Shown: in pieces, positions 51,163 to 60,172 of the stretch
Position numbering within the stretch: the first letter of the stretch is position 1
How the letters are laid out: every line of letters begins with the position of its first letter
NCBI RefSeq assembly: GCF_017599305.1
Contig: NZ_JAGFWR010000013.1
Span: 1 to 64,000, forward strand
Length of the DNA stretch: 64,000 nucleotides
Direction of reading: 5' to 3'
Origin: Micromonospora antibiotica
Lineage (GTDB): Bacteria > Actinomycetota > Actinomycetes > Mycobacteriales > Micromonosporaceae
The notes under the pieces: model-generated
Database searches by the model: none
What the model was told of the DNA's origin: nothing
The model's input: only the letters and a program-made list of their open reading frames with translations
Made by a program: the position numbers and the translations under genes

Positions 51163-51987
51163 TCACGGCGTGCGGGTCGGGACCTCGGTGGTGGGCCGTC
51201 GGGCCGTCGGGGTCGGACCGGCCGCACCGGCCGCGTCCGTGACGATGCGTTTGTACGCCTCGGCGTACTCGCAGCCGATGGCCGTGCCGTTGCCGCGCAT
51301 CCGGTCCACCACCCACTGGACGTCGGCGCGGGGATCCGGTGAGCTGCGGAACTGGCTGCGGTGGGCGAGGATGGCCGACACCTTCAGCTCGGCGGTCTCC
51401 CCGACGTCGACGAGCAGGTCGGTGTGCTCGTGCCCGGGCACCCAGACCTCGGCCACCCGGTGCGCGGGCAGATCCTCGGCCAGCAGCTCGGGGAAGGCCC
51501 GGGGGTTGCGGGCGTCGGGGTAGACGGCGTTCAGCGCGGCCTGCCCGACGGCGAGGTGGTCGGGGTGGGACGCACCGATCGGGAACTGCAGCGACCGCAG
51601 CGGTTGGTGGGTGAGGACGAGTTCCGGCCGGTGCCGCCGGATCTGGCGGGTCAGGGCGAGTCTGAGCGCGGGGGTGTCCGTGAGCAGGCCGTCGGGCAGC
51701 CCCAGGAAGACCACGTCGGTGACCCCGAGCATCCGGGCCGCGTCGCGCTGCTCGGCGTACCGGGTGGCGGTCAGCTCGGGGGCCGGCACGGTCGGATCCT
51801 CGCCACCCTGCGCGCCGTCGGTGACGACCAGATAGGTCACCTGCGCGCCCTCGCCGGTGAGGCGGGCGACGGTGGCGCCGAAGGCGAATTCGGCGTCGTC
51901 CGGGTGGGCGGCGATCACCAGGACCCGGTGGAAGCTGCGGGGCAGCGGCAGGAGTCGATCGGAATCAGCCGGGGAGGCGGGCGTCAT
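51163..51987 (-). CDS. PIG-L-family deacetylase
   Basis: A 274-residue zinc amidase: VLVIAAHPDDAEFAFGATVA (first ligands), GASHPDHLAVGQAALNAVYP (third ligand and loop), WVPGHEHTDLLVDV. ATG 51987 is chosen because TATGTT (minus strand, 51999-51994) lies six bases upstream, giving a leaderless message as for the M20 gene; GTG 52002 is possible. PIG-L enzymes remove N-acetyl groups from sugars or similar substrates. The C-terminal 25 residues are disordered. It stands as a single minus-strand gene. Confidence 0.9.
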   Translation of the reverse strand: MTPASPADSDRLLPLPRSFHRVLVIAAHPDDAEFAFGATVARLTGEGAQVTYLVVTDGAQGGEDPTVPAPELTATRYAEQRDAARMLGVTDVVFLGLPDGLLTDTPALRLALTRQIRRHRPELVLTHQPLRSLQFPIGASHPDHLAVGQAALNAVYPDARNPRAFPELLAEDLPAHRVAEVWVPGHEHTDLLVDVGETAELKVSAILAHRSQFRSSPDPRADVQWVVDRMRGNGTAIGCEYAEAYKRIVTDAAGAAGPTPTARRPTTEVPTRTP

Positions 51988-52169
51988 GGCGGCAACATAC
52001 ACGCTACGGGCGACATTGATCGACGCCGTGCTGGTTGCGGCCCAGGTTATTGACGTTTAGCATTTGACGGCGGTGTTCTCTGATCTGTCGGTCGACACCG
52101 CAATGCGCAGCGCAGCATCGGACATGACGCACCACGGCACCGACTTCGCCTCACCGAACACCACCCTGA

Positions 52170-52436
52170 GTGCCACTTCTGCGCGACGAATCCTCCTGGA
52201 AGGCCGACCCGCTGGAACTGTCGCCACCCTTCGTGCCGATCACGTCCATTCCGGCGAATTGTGGCAGTCCGTGGTGCGGGACGCGTCGACGTGCCGGGTC
52301 CACAGGTGTGCGCCGGACGGCGGCCGGGCCGGTGCGGCCGGGTGTCGCGGCCGGGCGGTGGACACCGTCGCCGCCGGCAACCGGCCGGGAAGTCCGAGAT
52401 CCGTCGGTGCCGAGAGCGATTGGTGAGGCCGCATGA
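52170..52436 (+). CDS. Small ORF coupled to the ThDP gene (leader or precursor peptide?)
   Basis: An 88-residue frame from GTG 52170, ending in an ATGA overlap with the ThDP gene at 52433. The first 42 residues (PLLRDESSWKADPLELSPPF, then VPITSIPANCGSPWCG) look more protein-like than the rest and end in a Cys-containing segment; the remainder is Arg/Gly/Pro-rich. No ribosome-binding site is evident. It might be a peptide precursor, a regulatory leader or chance. The rest of the 445-bp gap 51988-52432 holds TTGACG and TTGACGGC promoter-like words near 52048-52075. Confidence 0.35.
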   Translation: MPLLRDESSWKADPLELSPPFVPITSIPANCGSPWCGTRRRAGSTGVRRTAAGPVRPGVAAGRWTPSPPATGREVRDPSVPRAIGEAA

Positions 52437-54031
52437 ACGTCGGAGAGCACCTCGTCGCGAAACTCGTCGAGGAAGGGGTGGAGGTCGTCTTCACCGTGCC
52501 GGGTGAGCAGCACGACGCCATCTTCGCGGCGCTCGCCGACACGACGATCCGGGTGGTGCACACCCGGCACGAGCAGGCCGCCGCGCTGATGGCCTACGGG
52601 TACGCCCGGGCCAGCCGCCGGGTCGGCGTGTACCTCGTCATCTCCGGGCCGGGCGTGCTCAACTCGTTGACCGGGCTGGCCACCGCCTACGCGGGCGACG
52701 CCCGGGTGCTGTGCGTCGCCACCCAGATCCCCACCCCGGTGCTCGGGCGGAACCTGGGTGTCCCGCACGAGATCCCCGACCAGTTGGGCGTGCTCCGGTC
52801 GCTGACGGGGTGGGCGGCCCGGGTCGAGGAGCCCGCCGCGATCACCCACGTGCTCGGTGAGGCGTTCCACCGGTTGGGCCACCACCGCCCCCGGCCCGTC
52901 GCGATCGAGATCCCGACCGACGTGCTGGCCGCGGAGGTCACCGCCGCCCCACCGTGGCCGGCGTCGCCGCCCCCCGCGCCGCCGGACCCGCGCGCCGTCG
53001 AGGCGGCCCGCGCGGAGCTGGTCGCCGCCCGCGCGCCCGTCATCTTCGTCGGCAGCGGGGCGCGCGGCGCGACGGCGGAGGTCGCCCGGCTCGCAGAGCT
53101 GCTCCAGGCGCCCGTCACGACGGAGCTGGGCGGGCGCGGGGTGCTGCGTGACGACCATGAGCTGTCGGTGTCGTTGCCCGTCGCACACCGGTTGTGGCCG
53201 CACGCCGACGTCGTCCTGGCCGTCGGGACCCGGCTGCTGCGGCCCCAGGTCGAGTGGGGCACCGAGGGTCTGCGGATCATCCGCGTCGACCTCGACGAGG
53301 AGGAGATCCACCGGGTGTCCCCGCCGGCGGTGTCCCTGGTGGGGGACGCCACCGAGGTGCTCCGCGCGCTGCTCGACGGGCTGCCGCCGGTGGGGCGGCG
53401 GCCGCAGTGGCGGGCCGCGGTCGAGGACGCCCGGCACGCGGTGGACGCCGAGCTCGACAAGCTCGCCCCCCAGGTCGACCTCGTCCGGGCGATGCGGGCC
53501 GCGTTGCCCGAGGACGGGTTCTTCGTCGACGAGATGACCCAGGTGGGTTACGTCGCCCGGCTGATGTTCCCGGTGCTGCGCCCGTCGACCTACGTGCTGC
53601 CGACGTACGTCGGGGCGCTCGGTTTCGGGTTCGCGGCGGCGCTCGGTGTCAAGGTCGCCTACCCGGACCGCGCGGTGCTGTCCATCTCGGGTGACGGCGG
53701 TTTCCTGTTCACCGCGACGGAGCTGGCGACGGCGGTCCAGCACGGGATCGGGGTCGTCGCCGTCGTCTTCGACGACGGGTCCTACGCCAACGTGAAGCGC
53801 GCCCAGCGCAAGTTCCTGACCCAGACGATCGGCACCGAACTGCACAACCCCGACTTCGTCAAGCTCGCGGAGGCGTTCGGCGCGGTCGGTGTCCGCGCCC
53901 ACGACCCGCAGGAGTTGCGGGCCGAGATCGAGAAGGGCCTCGCCCGGGAGCGGGTGCCGACGGTGATCGAGGTTCCGGTCGGGGAGATGGCCAATCCGTG
54001 GCCGTGGATCCGATTGCCGCGGGTGCGCTGA
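52433..54031 (+). CDS. Thiamine-diphosphate enzyme (acetolactate-synthase-like)
   Basis: A 532-residue ThDP-dependent enzyme. The activating Glu is in HTRHEQAAALMAYGYARAS, the middle FAD/regulatory-type domain is at about 190-330 (VIFVGSGARGATAEVARLAE), and the ThDP-magnesium motif is SISGDGGFLFTATELATAVQ...VFDDGSYANV, where the usual Asn-Asn is Asp-Asp-Gly. It could make a C-C or C-N bond or decarboxylate a 2-keto acid. It is followed by an aminotransferase on the same strand, which may aminate its product. The start has weak ribosome-binding signal but overlaps the small ORF. Confidence 0.88.
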   Translation: MNVGEHLVAKLVEEGVEVVFTVPGEQHDAIFAALADTTIRVVHTRHEQAAALMAYGYARASRRVGVYLVISGPGVLNSLTGLATAYAGDARVLCVATQIPTPVLGRNLGVPHEIPDQLGVLRSLTGWAARVEEPAAITHVLGEAFHRLGHHRPRPVAIEIPTDVLAAEVTAAPPWPASPPPAPPDPRAVEAARAELVAARAPVIFVGSGARGATAEVARLAELLQAPVTTELGGRGVLRDDHELSVSLPVAHRLWPHADVVLAVGTRLLRPQVEWGTEGLRIIRVDLDEEEIHRVSPPAVSLVGDATEVLRALLDGLPPVGRRPQWRAAVEDARHAVDAELDKLAPQVDLVRAMRAALPEDGFFVDEMTQVGYVARLMFPVLRPSTYVLPTYVGALGFGFAAALGVKVAYPDRAVLSISGDGGFLFTATELATAVQHGIGVVAVVFDDGSYANVKRAQRKFLTQTIGTELHNPDFVKLAEAFGAVGVRAHDPQELRAEIEKGLARERVPTVIEVPVGEMANPWPWIRLPRVR

Positions 54032-54103
54032 CAACGCCAGACTTCGATGCGTCGCCCATTCCCCGCGCCGGACGTGCGCCCCAGCCGTCAAGGAGACCCA
54101 CCC

Positions 54104-55279
54104 ATGCCGACCGCCCCGCGCAACGACGTCCCCCCGTTCCGCGCCGCCCTGGCGCACATGCGGACGCAGGAGATCGTGGCCGTCGCGCGCCTGTGCCAGG
54201 ACTATCCCGATGCCGTCAGTCTCTGCTTCGGTGAGTCGGATCTCCCCACCCCGCTGGTCGTACGGCAGGCCGCCGAACTCGCCATGGCCCAGGGCAAGAC
54301 CCGCTACGCGGACCGCCGGGGCATCGCACCGCTGCGGCAGGCGATCCAGGAGTACCACCGGCGTACCAACGGGGTGGAGGTCGAGCTGGAGCGGTTGTCG
54401 GCGACCTCGTCGGGGATGACCTCCATCATGATCTCGTTGCAGTGCCTGGTGGAGCCGGGGGACAACGTCGTCGTCGTGGCGCCGGTGTGGCCGAACATCG
54501 TCATCGCCGTCGAGTCGATGGGCGCGACCGTACGGTTCGTCAACCTCGAAGCCGACCCGGACGGCTGGTCGCTGGATCTCGACCAGGTCGAGGCGAACTG
54601 CGACGACCGGACGCGCGCGGTGTTCCTGGCCTCACCCGGCAACCCGACCGGCTGGACGATGACCTCGGCCCAGCAGCGGGAACTGTTGGAGCTGACCCGG
54701 CGCAAGGGCATCTGGATCATCTCCGACGAGGTCTACAACCGGCTGGTCTTCGACGGGTCCGTCGCGACGCCGTCGATGCTGGAGGTCGCCGACGACAACG
54801 ACGCGCTCTTCGTCGTGCAGAGCTTCTCCAAGACCTGGTCGATGACCGGCTGGCGGCTCGGCTGGCTGGTGCACCCCGCCGGCCTGGCCCACCAGGTGGG
54901 CAACCTCAGCGCGATCAACAGCACCGGGTCGGCCACCTTCGTGCAGCACGCGGGGGTCGCGGCGATCCGCGAGGGTGAGCCGTTCGTGGCCGAGATGGTG
55001 GAGCGCAGCGCGCGGGGCCGGGAGACCGTGGCGGACGCCTTCCAGGGCCACCCGCGCATCCTCGCGCCGGACGTCCCGGCCTCCTTCTACTCGTTCTTCC
55101 GGATCGAGGGCGTCGACAACTCCCTGGCGTACGCCAAGGAGCTCGTCGCCCGTGCCGGGGTCGGCATCGCGCCCGGCTCCGCGTTCGGCGACGGATTCGA
55201 CGGCTACTTCCGGATCTGCTTCGCCCAGGACCCGAAGCGCCTGCAACTCGCCCTCGAACGCCTCATCGCCGCGGTCTGA
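54104..55279 (+). CDS. PLP-dependent aminotransferase, class I/II
   Basis: A 391-residue fold-type I enzyme with AAGGAGA before the ATG. Visible are the substrate loop CFGESDLPTPLVVRQAAE, the phosphate-anchoring SSGMTSIMISLQ, LASPGNPTGWTMTS, ISDEVYNRLVFDG (Asp/Tyr) and the Schiff-base lysine in VQSFSKTWSMTGWRLGWLV. It closely follows the aspartate/aromatic aminotransferase pattern. It most likely converts a 2-keto acid made by the ThDP enzyme into an amino acid building block. Confidence 0.93.
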   Translation: MPTAPRNDVPPFRAALAHMRTQEIVAVARLCQDYPDAVSLCFGESDLPTPLVVRQAAELAMAQGKTRYADRRGIAPLRQAIQEYHRRTNGVEVELERLSATSSGMTSIMISLQCLVEPGDNVVVVAPVWPNIVIAVESMGATVRFVNLEADPDGWSLDLDQVEANCDDRTRAVFLASPGNPTGWTMTSAQQRELLELTRRKGIWIISDEVYNRLVFDGSVATPSMLEVADDNDALFVVQSFSKTWSMTGWRLGWLVHPAGLAHQVGNLSAINSTGSATFVQHAGVAAIREGEPFVAEMVERSARGRETVADAFQGHPRILAPDVPASFYSFFRIEGVDNSLAYAKELVARAGVGIAPGSAFGDGFDGYFRICFAQDPKRLQLALERLIAAV

Positions 55280-55352
55280 CCGGTCCCGCACGGGCCACCA
55301 CTGCGGGTGGTCGGGTCGGGGCGCGCACGGCGCGGCTCGACCCGGCGGGGCG

Positions 55353-56498
55353 TCAGAGCCGGTCGGGGCTGAACGCGGCGATGTCCACCGTCGACCGTCC
55401 GTCGAGCGCGAGCTGCGCCAGGACCTCCCCGATGCCCGGGGCGAACTTGAAGCCGTGGCCGGAGCAGGCGCTGGCGTAGCAGACGCCGTCGAGTTCCCGG
55501 GAGCGGCCGATGAGGAAACTCTCGTCGGCCGACATCGTGTAGATGCAGGAGCGGCCCCGGCCCGTGGGCTGGACGGCGGGCAGCACCGGGCTGATCGTCC
55601 GCCACAGCTCATGCTGCTCCGCGTCGCTGGGTGGACGCCGGTCACCGTCGACGTCCTGCGGTGACAGTTGCCGGTTGTGGAAGCCGATCTTCAGCCCGCC
55701 GTCGACCGACCGCCAGCGGGGGAGCCCGTAGACCAGGGCTCCCCCGGCGTCCTCGTAGAGGAAGACCGGGAAGCGTCCGGGCAGGTGGTCGCGTTCCCGC
55801 GCCTCGGCCACGTCGAACTCGAAGACGGGAATGCGCATCGGGGTGACGGCGGGGGCGATCTCACCGGGCAGGAAGCGACCCACCCAGCCGCCGACCGTCA
55901 GCACCACCGCGCCGCAGCTCACCTCCCACCCGTCGCCGACGACCGTTACGGTGCCCCCGGAGCCGGGGGAGAGCGTACGCACGGCACGTCCGTGGACCAG
56001 GTGGGCGCCGGCGGCGGTCGCCCGCGTCAGGTAGGTGAGCCGGGCGTTGTCGGCGAAGAGCATCAGCGCGTCCGGCTCGTGGACGGCGACCGCGTCGGGC
56101 TGGACGTGGAAGGCGGGAAACCGGCTGGTGATCTCGCCCGCGTCGAGGTACTCGTGGTTGATCCCGCACCGGAGCGCGGTGTCCCGGGAGCCCTGCACCA
56201 GCTTGGAGTCGGGGGAGCCGACGAACAGGCCGCCGGTGCGCAGCGCGATCGTCTCGTCGGTCGCGGCGTCGAGTTCCCGCCACCCCTGGTACGAGCTGTC
56301 CAGCAGCGGGACGTACTGCTCGCCCTCCCAGTACGCCCGCCGGAAGATGCGGGTCTGGCCGTGCGAGGAACCCAGGTCGTGCAACGGTCCGTGGGCCTCG
56401 ACGCCCAACACCCGCGCTCCCCGCCGGCTGAGCTGGTGGAGCGCCGACGCACCCATGATCCCGAGCCCGACGACCACCACGTCGTACGTGGGGGACAC
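55353..56498 (-). CDS. N-methyl amino acid oxidase (SolA/sarcosine-oxidase-like)
   Basis: A 381-residue flavoprotein of the monomeric sarcosine/N-methyltryptophan oxidase family. FAD site VVVVGLGIMGASALHQLSRRG, the SSHGQTRIFRRAYWEGEQYV signature, and the covalent-FAD cysteine in ASACSGHGFKFAPGIGEVLA. It oxidises a secondary amine or N-methyl amino acid to an imine. GTG at 56498 begins one base after the ProC-like stop, so it is the third gene of a three-gene operon (dioxygenase, reductase, oxidase). Confidence 0.9.
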   Translation of the reverse strand: MSPTYDVVVVGLGIMGASALHQLSRRGARVLGVEAHGPLHDLGSSHGQTRIFRRAYWEGEQYVPLLDSSYQGWRELDAATDETIALRTGGLFVGSPDSKLVQGSRDTALRCGINHEYLDAGEITSRFPAFHVQPDAVAVHEPDALMLFADNARLTYLTRATAAGAHLVHGRAVRTLSPGSGGTVTVVGDGWEVSCGAVVLTVGGWVGRFLPGEIAPAVTPMRIPVFEFDVAEARERDHLPGRFPVFLYEDAGGALVYGLPRWRSVDGGLKIGFHNRQLSPQDVDGDRRPPSDAEQHELWRTISPVLPAVQPTGRGRSCIYTMSADESFLIGRSRELDGVCYASACSGHGFKFAPGIGEVLAQLALDGRSTVDIAAFSPDRL

Positions 56499-56499
56499 C

Positions 56500-57327
56500 T
56501 CACCCCACCGCGCATCCGGGCCCGTGGGGGCGGGCCAGTTCCCGTGAGCGCTGCGCGGCGGCGGTGAGCGCGGTCAGGATGGAGCCCTTCAGCCCGGCGG
56601 CGTCGAACGCGGCGATGCCGCGCTCGGTGGTGCCGTTGGGCGTCATCACCTCGTGGCAGAGTTGCATCGGCGGTTTCCCGCTCTCCGCGATGAGGGTCGC
56701 GGTCCCGCCGAACACCTGCACCGCCATCTCCCGGCCGGCCGCCTCGCCGAAGCCCCGGGCGGCGGCGAACTGGCAGAAGGCGTCGACGATGTAGCTCACG
56801 AACGCTGGTCCGCCGCCGCAGATCGCGGTGGCGTCGTCGACCAGTTCCTCGCGGTCGACCCGCAGCACCCGGCCGATCACTCCCAGCAGGGCCTCCGCCT
56901 GGGCAGTGGTCTCCGCCGACACCTGCGGGCCGGCGTGGTAGACCGACATCCCCTGGAACACCTCGGACGGTGTGTTGGGGATGGACCGGACGACCTGCGT
57001 GGTGCCCAGCGCTGTGGCGATCGTCTCGGCGGTGAGGCCGGCCATCACCGACAGCACCGGCGTCCCCGGGGTGAACCGGTGGCGCTCGGCGTCGGCGAAC
57101 TCGGCGAAGACCTGCGGCGGGACGGCCAGCACGACGAAGTCGCCGTCGGCCAGATCCAGGTGGGCGACGACCGTGAGCCCGTCGAGTTCGGCGAGGAGTT
57201 CGCGTCGGGCGGCACTGCGCTCGACCACGACGAGTTCCGGACCGGCCGGTCCGCCGAGCAGCCCCCGGATGATCGCCAACCCCATGTGACCACCGCCGAC
57301 GATGACCAGCCGCCGGGTGGCGGTCAT
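56500..57327 (-). CDS. Pyrroline-5-carboxylate reductase-like enzyme
   Basis: A 275-residue ProC-family protein; ATG at 57327 overlaps the dioxygenase stop (ATGA). VIVGGGHMGLAIIRGLLGG (cofactor site), VLAVPPQVFAEFADA, VVRSIPNTPSEVFQGMSVYH and GPAFVSYIVDAF with MTPNGTTERGIAAF near the end are standard ProC elements. Being in a biosynthetic operon beside an amine oxidase, it more likely reduces a specialised cyclic imine than serves proline synthesis. It also could simply be a second ProC. Confidence 0.9.
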   Translation of the reverse strand: MTATRRLVIVGGGHMGLAIIRGLLGGPAGPELVVVERSAARRELLAELDGLTVVAHLDLADGDFVVLAVPPQVFAEFADAERHRFTPGTPVLSVMAGLTAETIATALGTTQVVRSIPNTPSEVFQGMSVYHAGPQVSAETTAQAEALLGVIGRVLRVDREELVDDATAICGGGPAFVSYIVDAFCQFAAARGFGEAAGREMAVQVFGGTATLIAESGKPPMQLCHEVMTPNGTTERGIAAFDAAGLKGSILTALTAAAQRSRELARPHGPGCAVG

Positions 57328-58217
57328 CCGCGAGACTCCGCGTGCGCCATCGTCACCTGGTAGTTGGTGACGACGTCGGACACCGTCGTACGGTGCAGGA
57401 CCCGCCGTTGCCGCAGGTCGTACGGGCGGCCGCGGTGCATGGTGCAGCGGTTGTCCCATACCGTGAGGTCGCCGACGCGCCAGTGGTGGGTGTAGACGAA
57501 CTGGTCCTGGGTGGCGAACTCGATCAGCTCTTCGAGCAGGGCCCGCCCCTGTTCGACCGGCCAGCCGACGATGTGTGAGGCGTGTGAGGCGAGGAAGAGG
57601 CTGCTGCGGCCGGAACCCGGGTAGTGGTCGACGACCCGCTGCGGCACCGGCGGCAGCGCGGTGGCGATGTCGGAGTTGAAGCTGTCGAACCCGGACTTCG
57701 CCCGGGAGTGGGCGATGCTGTGTTCGGCGACGAGGTTCTCGACCTGGCGTTTGCGCTCCGGCGGCAGTGCGTCGTAGGCGGCGCGCATGTCCGCGTACTG
57801 GGTCTCGCCTCCGGTGGGGGGGATCTCCCGGGCGGACAGCAGCGAACACTTCGCCCGGACGGCCTTGAAGGAGCTGTCGGTGTGCCACATCTGGTTGCCC
57901 AGGTTGTAGCGGGTGAGGCGGTCCTCGGGGTCGAGGAGCTTGCCCTCGTGGTCGAGGTTGGAGATGTCGGTGAACTCGTTGCTCAGCCGCAGCGCCGTGC
58001 CGGCGAAGTTCGGGGCGGTCTCCAGCGGCCCGAACAGCCTGCTGAAGCTGGTCTGCTGCTCGTCGGTGACCGGTTGGTCGGGAAAGACGAGGACCGCGTA
58101 GCGCTCGAAGGCCGCGTGGATCTCGGCGAAGACGTCCTCCGGTACGGGCGTGGTCAGGTCGACGCCGGTCACCTCTGCGACGAAGAGCGGATGGAGTGGC
58201 TTGAGGGTTATCGCCAC
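57324..58217 (-). CDS. TauD/TfdA-family 2-oxoglutarate-dependent dioxygenase
   Basis: A 297-residue Fe(II) dioxygenase. GTG at 58217 follows AAGGAGA. The metal motif HTD is in NQMWHTDSSFKAVRA and the distal His in WDNRCTMHRGRPYDLRQ, with the 2-oxoglutarate-binding Arg in RRVLHRTTVSD. LPPTGGETQYADMRAAYD-like IPPTGGETQYADMRAAY is typical of the TfdA branch. It probably hydroxylates or desaturates an amino-acid-derived intermediate. Confidence 0.92.
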   Translation of the reverse strand: MAITLKPLHPLFVAEVTGVDLTTPVPEDVFAEIHAAFERYAVLVFPDQPVTDEQQTSFSRLFGPLETAPNFAGTALRLSNEFTDISNLDHEGKLLDPEDRLTRYNLGNQMWHTDSSFKAVRAKCSLLSAREIPPTGGETQYADMRAAYDALPPERKRQVENLVAEHSIAHSRAKSGFDSFNSDIATALPPVPQRVVDHYPGSGRSSLFLASHASHIVGWPVEQGRALLEELIEFATQDQFVYTHHWRVGDLTVWDNRCTMHRGRPYDLRQRRVLHRTTVSDVVTNYQVTMAHAESRG

Positions 58218-58559
58218 GGATGTCTCCTTATCAGCGGTCAGGGAAGACGTCGGCACAGATCACAGGGAGGACACAGGCATCGAAGGCCGACATTGGCACG
58301 CATTCGACGCCGAATGTGAATAGGTGGTTTCCTGGACACCATTTTCCATGCCCCGGCAACCCTCTCAAGTGGATGAAATCTCCCAAGTTGGGGCAGCGTT
58401 ACCGGATCGTGACCTAAATCTATATGTAAGAACGTCGATAGTGTGGACGACTGTCGGATGGCCGTCCGCCCAGCCGGGAGGGGTCGGCGACGGGTGGATC
58501 GTGGGGTACCTTCCCTGACGCACCGGTAGATGTCGGTCGATATATGGGGGTGTCGGTTC
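58218..58559. promoter_or_regulatory. Divergent promoter region of the dioxygenase operon and the adenylation gene
   Basis: 342 bp between diverging genes. AT-rich TAAATCTATATGTAAGAACG at 58417-58436 and ATAGTGTGG after it form the most promoter-like part. GGGGGTG at 58546-58552 is the ribosome-binding site of the adenylation gene. No gene is supported. Confidence 0.4.
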
Positions 58560-60116
58560 ATGGGCGTGGGGACCGCCGTCGACCTCGCCGGGTTGGTGCG
58601 GCGATCGGTTGCCGACCATCCGGAGGCGGTCGCGCTGGAAGTCGGCGACCAGTTCCTGAGCTACCCGGAACTCTGGCGACGCGCGGGCCTCCTCGCGGCG
58701 CGGATCGCCGCCACGGCCCCCGGCGCCACCCGCGTCGGGCTGTTCTCGACCCGCTCCGTGACCTCGTACCTCGCCTATCTGGCGGTGCTCCGGCTCGGCG
58801 CGACCGTGGTGCCCCTGCACCCCGGCGCTCCCGTGACGCGCAACGCCGGCATCGCGCGCCGGGCCGGCCTGGCCGCCGTCGTCGTCGACGAGGTCGATCC
58901 GGCCCTCCTCGGTGCGTTGGCCGACGTGGGCGTCCGGCTGGTCCACCCGGACGACGACCGGCCGGTGGCCGGCGGCGGACCCGACGACGGCGGACGGACG
59001 GTCACCGGCGACGACGTCGCCTACCTCCTGTTCACCTCCGGCTCCACCGGAGTGCCCAAGGGGGTGCCGGTCGCCCACCGCAGTGCCGCCGCCTACGTGC
59101 AGCACGTGGTGCGCCGCTACGACATCGGCGTCGGCTCCCGGCTCACGCAGAACTTCGACCTGACCTTCGACCCGTCCGTGTTCGACCTGTTCGCGGCCTG
59201 GAGCAGCGGCGCGACGCTGGTGGTCGCCACCGCCAGGGAACTCCTGCGTCCGGCGACGTTCGTCAACGAGCGACGGATCACCCACTGGTTCTCGGTGCCG
59301 TCGCAGGTCTCCTACGCGCGCCGGCTGCGGCTGCTCGCCCCCGACGCCATGCCCGACCTCGGCTGGAGCATCTTCATCGGGGAGCCGTTCACCCGTGAGC
59401 AGGCGGCCGTGTGGCACGCGGCGGCGCCGCGCAGCGTGATCGAGAACGTGTACGGTCCGACCGAACTCACCGTGAGCTGTGCCGAGTACCGGCTACCCCG
59501 GTCACCGGCCGACTGGCCGACGACGAGCAACGCGACGGTGCCCATCGGGCTGGTGCTGCCCGAGCACGACTGGATCCTGGTCGACCGCGACGGCCGGGCC
59601 GGGCGCGACGGCGAGCTGTGCGTGCGGGGCGTCCAGCGGTTCGCGGGCTACCTCGATCCCGAGGAGAACACCGCGCGCTTCCTCAGCTTCGACGGGGGCG
59701 ACGACCGTGCGCGGGTCTACGACGGGACCGGACCGCTCACCCCGGCGCACTGGTACCGCACCGGTGACCGGGTCCGGGTCGAGAACGGCCACCTGGTCCA
59801 TCTGGGCCGCCTCGACCGGCAGGTCAAGATCCGCGGCTACCGCGTCGAACTCGGCGAGATCGAGGCGGCGCTGCGCGGGCTGGACGGCGTCATCGACGCT
59901 GCCGTCGTCCTGCTCGGGCAGGCCCCGGCCGAGTCGCTGGTGGCGTTCTGCACCGGCGACACCGAGCCGGCGCGGGTGGTCACGGAGCTGCGCGGGGTGC
60001 TGCCGCCGTACATGACGCCCACCCGGGTCGAGTGGCTCGAGGCGATGCCCCTCAACCAGAACGGCAAGGTGGACTACCTGTGGTTGGCCTCGGTCGCCGC
60101 CGACGGACCCCGCTGA
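58560..60116 (+). CDS. Stand-alone NRPS adenylation domain
   Basis: A 518-residue amino acid-activating enzyme (ATG 58530 would add ten residues; GGGGGTG favours 58560). Core motifs: LLFTSGSTGVPKGVPVAHRS (A3), NVYGPTELTVS (A5), YRTGDRVRVENG (A7), GRLDRQVKIRGYRVELGEIE (A8) and LNQNGKVDY with the catalytic Lys (A10). No carrier, condensation or thioesterase domain follows, so the aminoacyl group must go to a partner, possibly the carrier fused to the AMP ligase at 46362. Specificity is not called. Confidence 0.92.
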   Translation: MGVGTAVDLAGLVRRSVADHPEAVALEVGDQFLSYPELWRRAGLLAARIAATAPGATRVGLFSTRSVTSYLAYLAVLRLGATVVPLHPGAPVTRNAGIARRAGLAAVVVDEVDPALLGALADVGVRLVHPDDDRPVAGGGPDDGGRTVTGDDVAYLLFTSGSTGVPKGVPVAHRSAAAYVQHVVRRYDIGVGSRLTQNFDLTFDPSVFDLFAAWSSGATLVVATARELLRPATFVNERRITHWFSVPSQVSYARRLRLLAPDAMPDLGWSIFIGEPFTREQAAVWHAAAPRSVIENVYGPTELTVSCAEYRLPRSPADWPTTSNATVPIGLVLPEHDWILVDRDGRAGRDGELCVRGVQRFAGYLDPEENTARFLSFDGGDDRARVYDGTGPLTPAHWYRTGDRVRVENGHLVHLGRLDRQVKIRGYRVELGEIEAALRGLDGVIDAAVVLLGQAPAESLVAFCTGDTEPARVVTELRGVLPPYMTPTRVEWLEAMPLNQNGKVDYLWLASVAADGPR

Positions 60117-60172
60117 GGTGCGGGAACCGCCGAATGCGGCGAGTCCAGTCACCACCTGCTGCGATACCGGGC

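Noticed and set aside
52064..52426. 120-residue frame overlapping the small ORF upstream of the ThDP gene
   Set aside because: No ribosome-binding site, no domain, no coupling to the next gene, and composition shifts along its length; the frame ending in the ATGA overlap is the better candidate.
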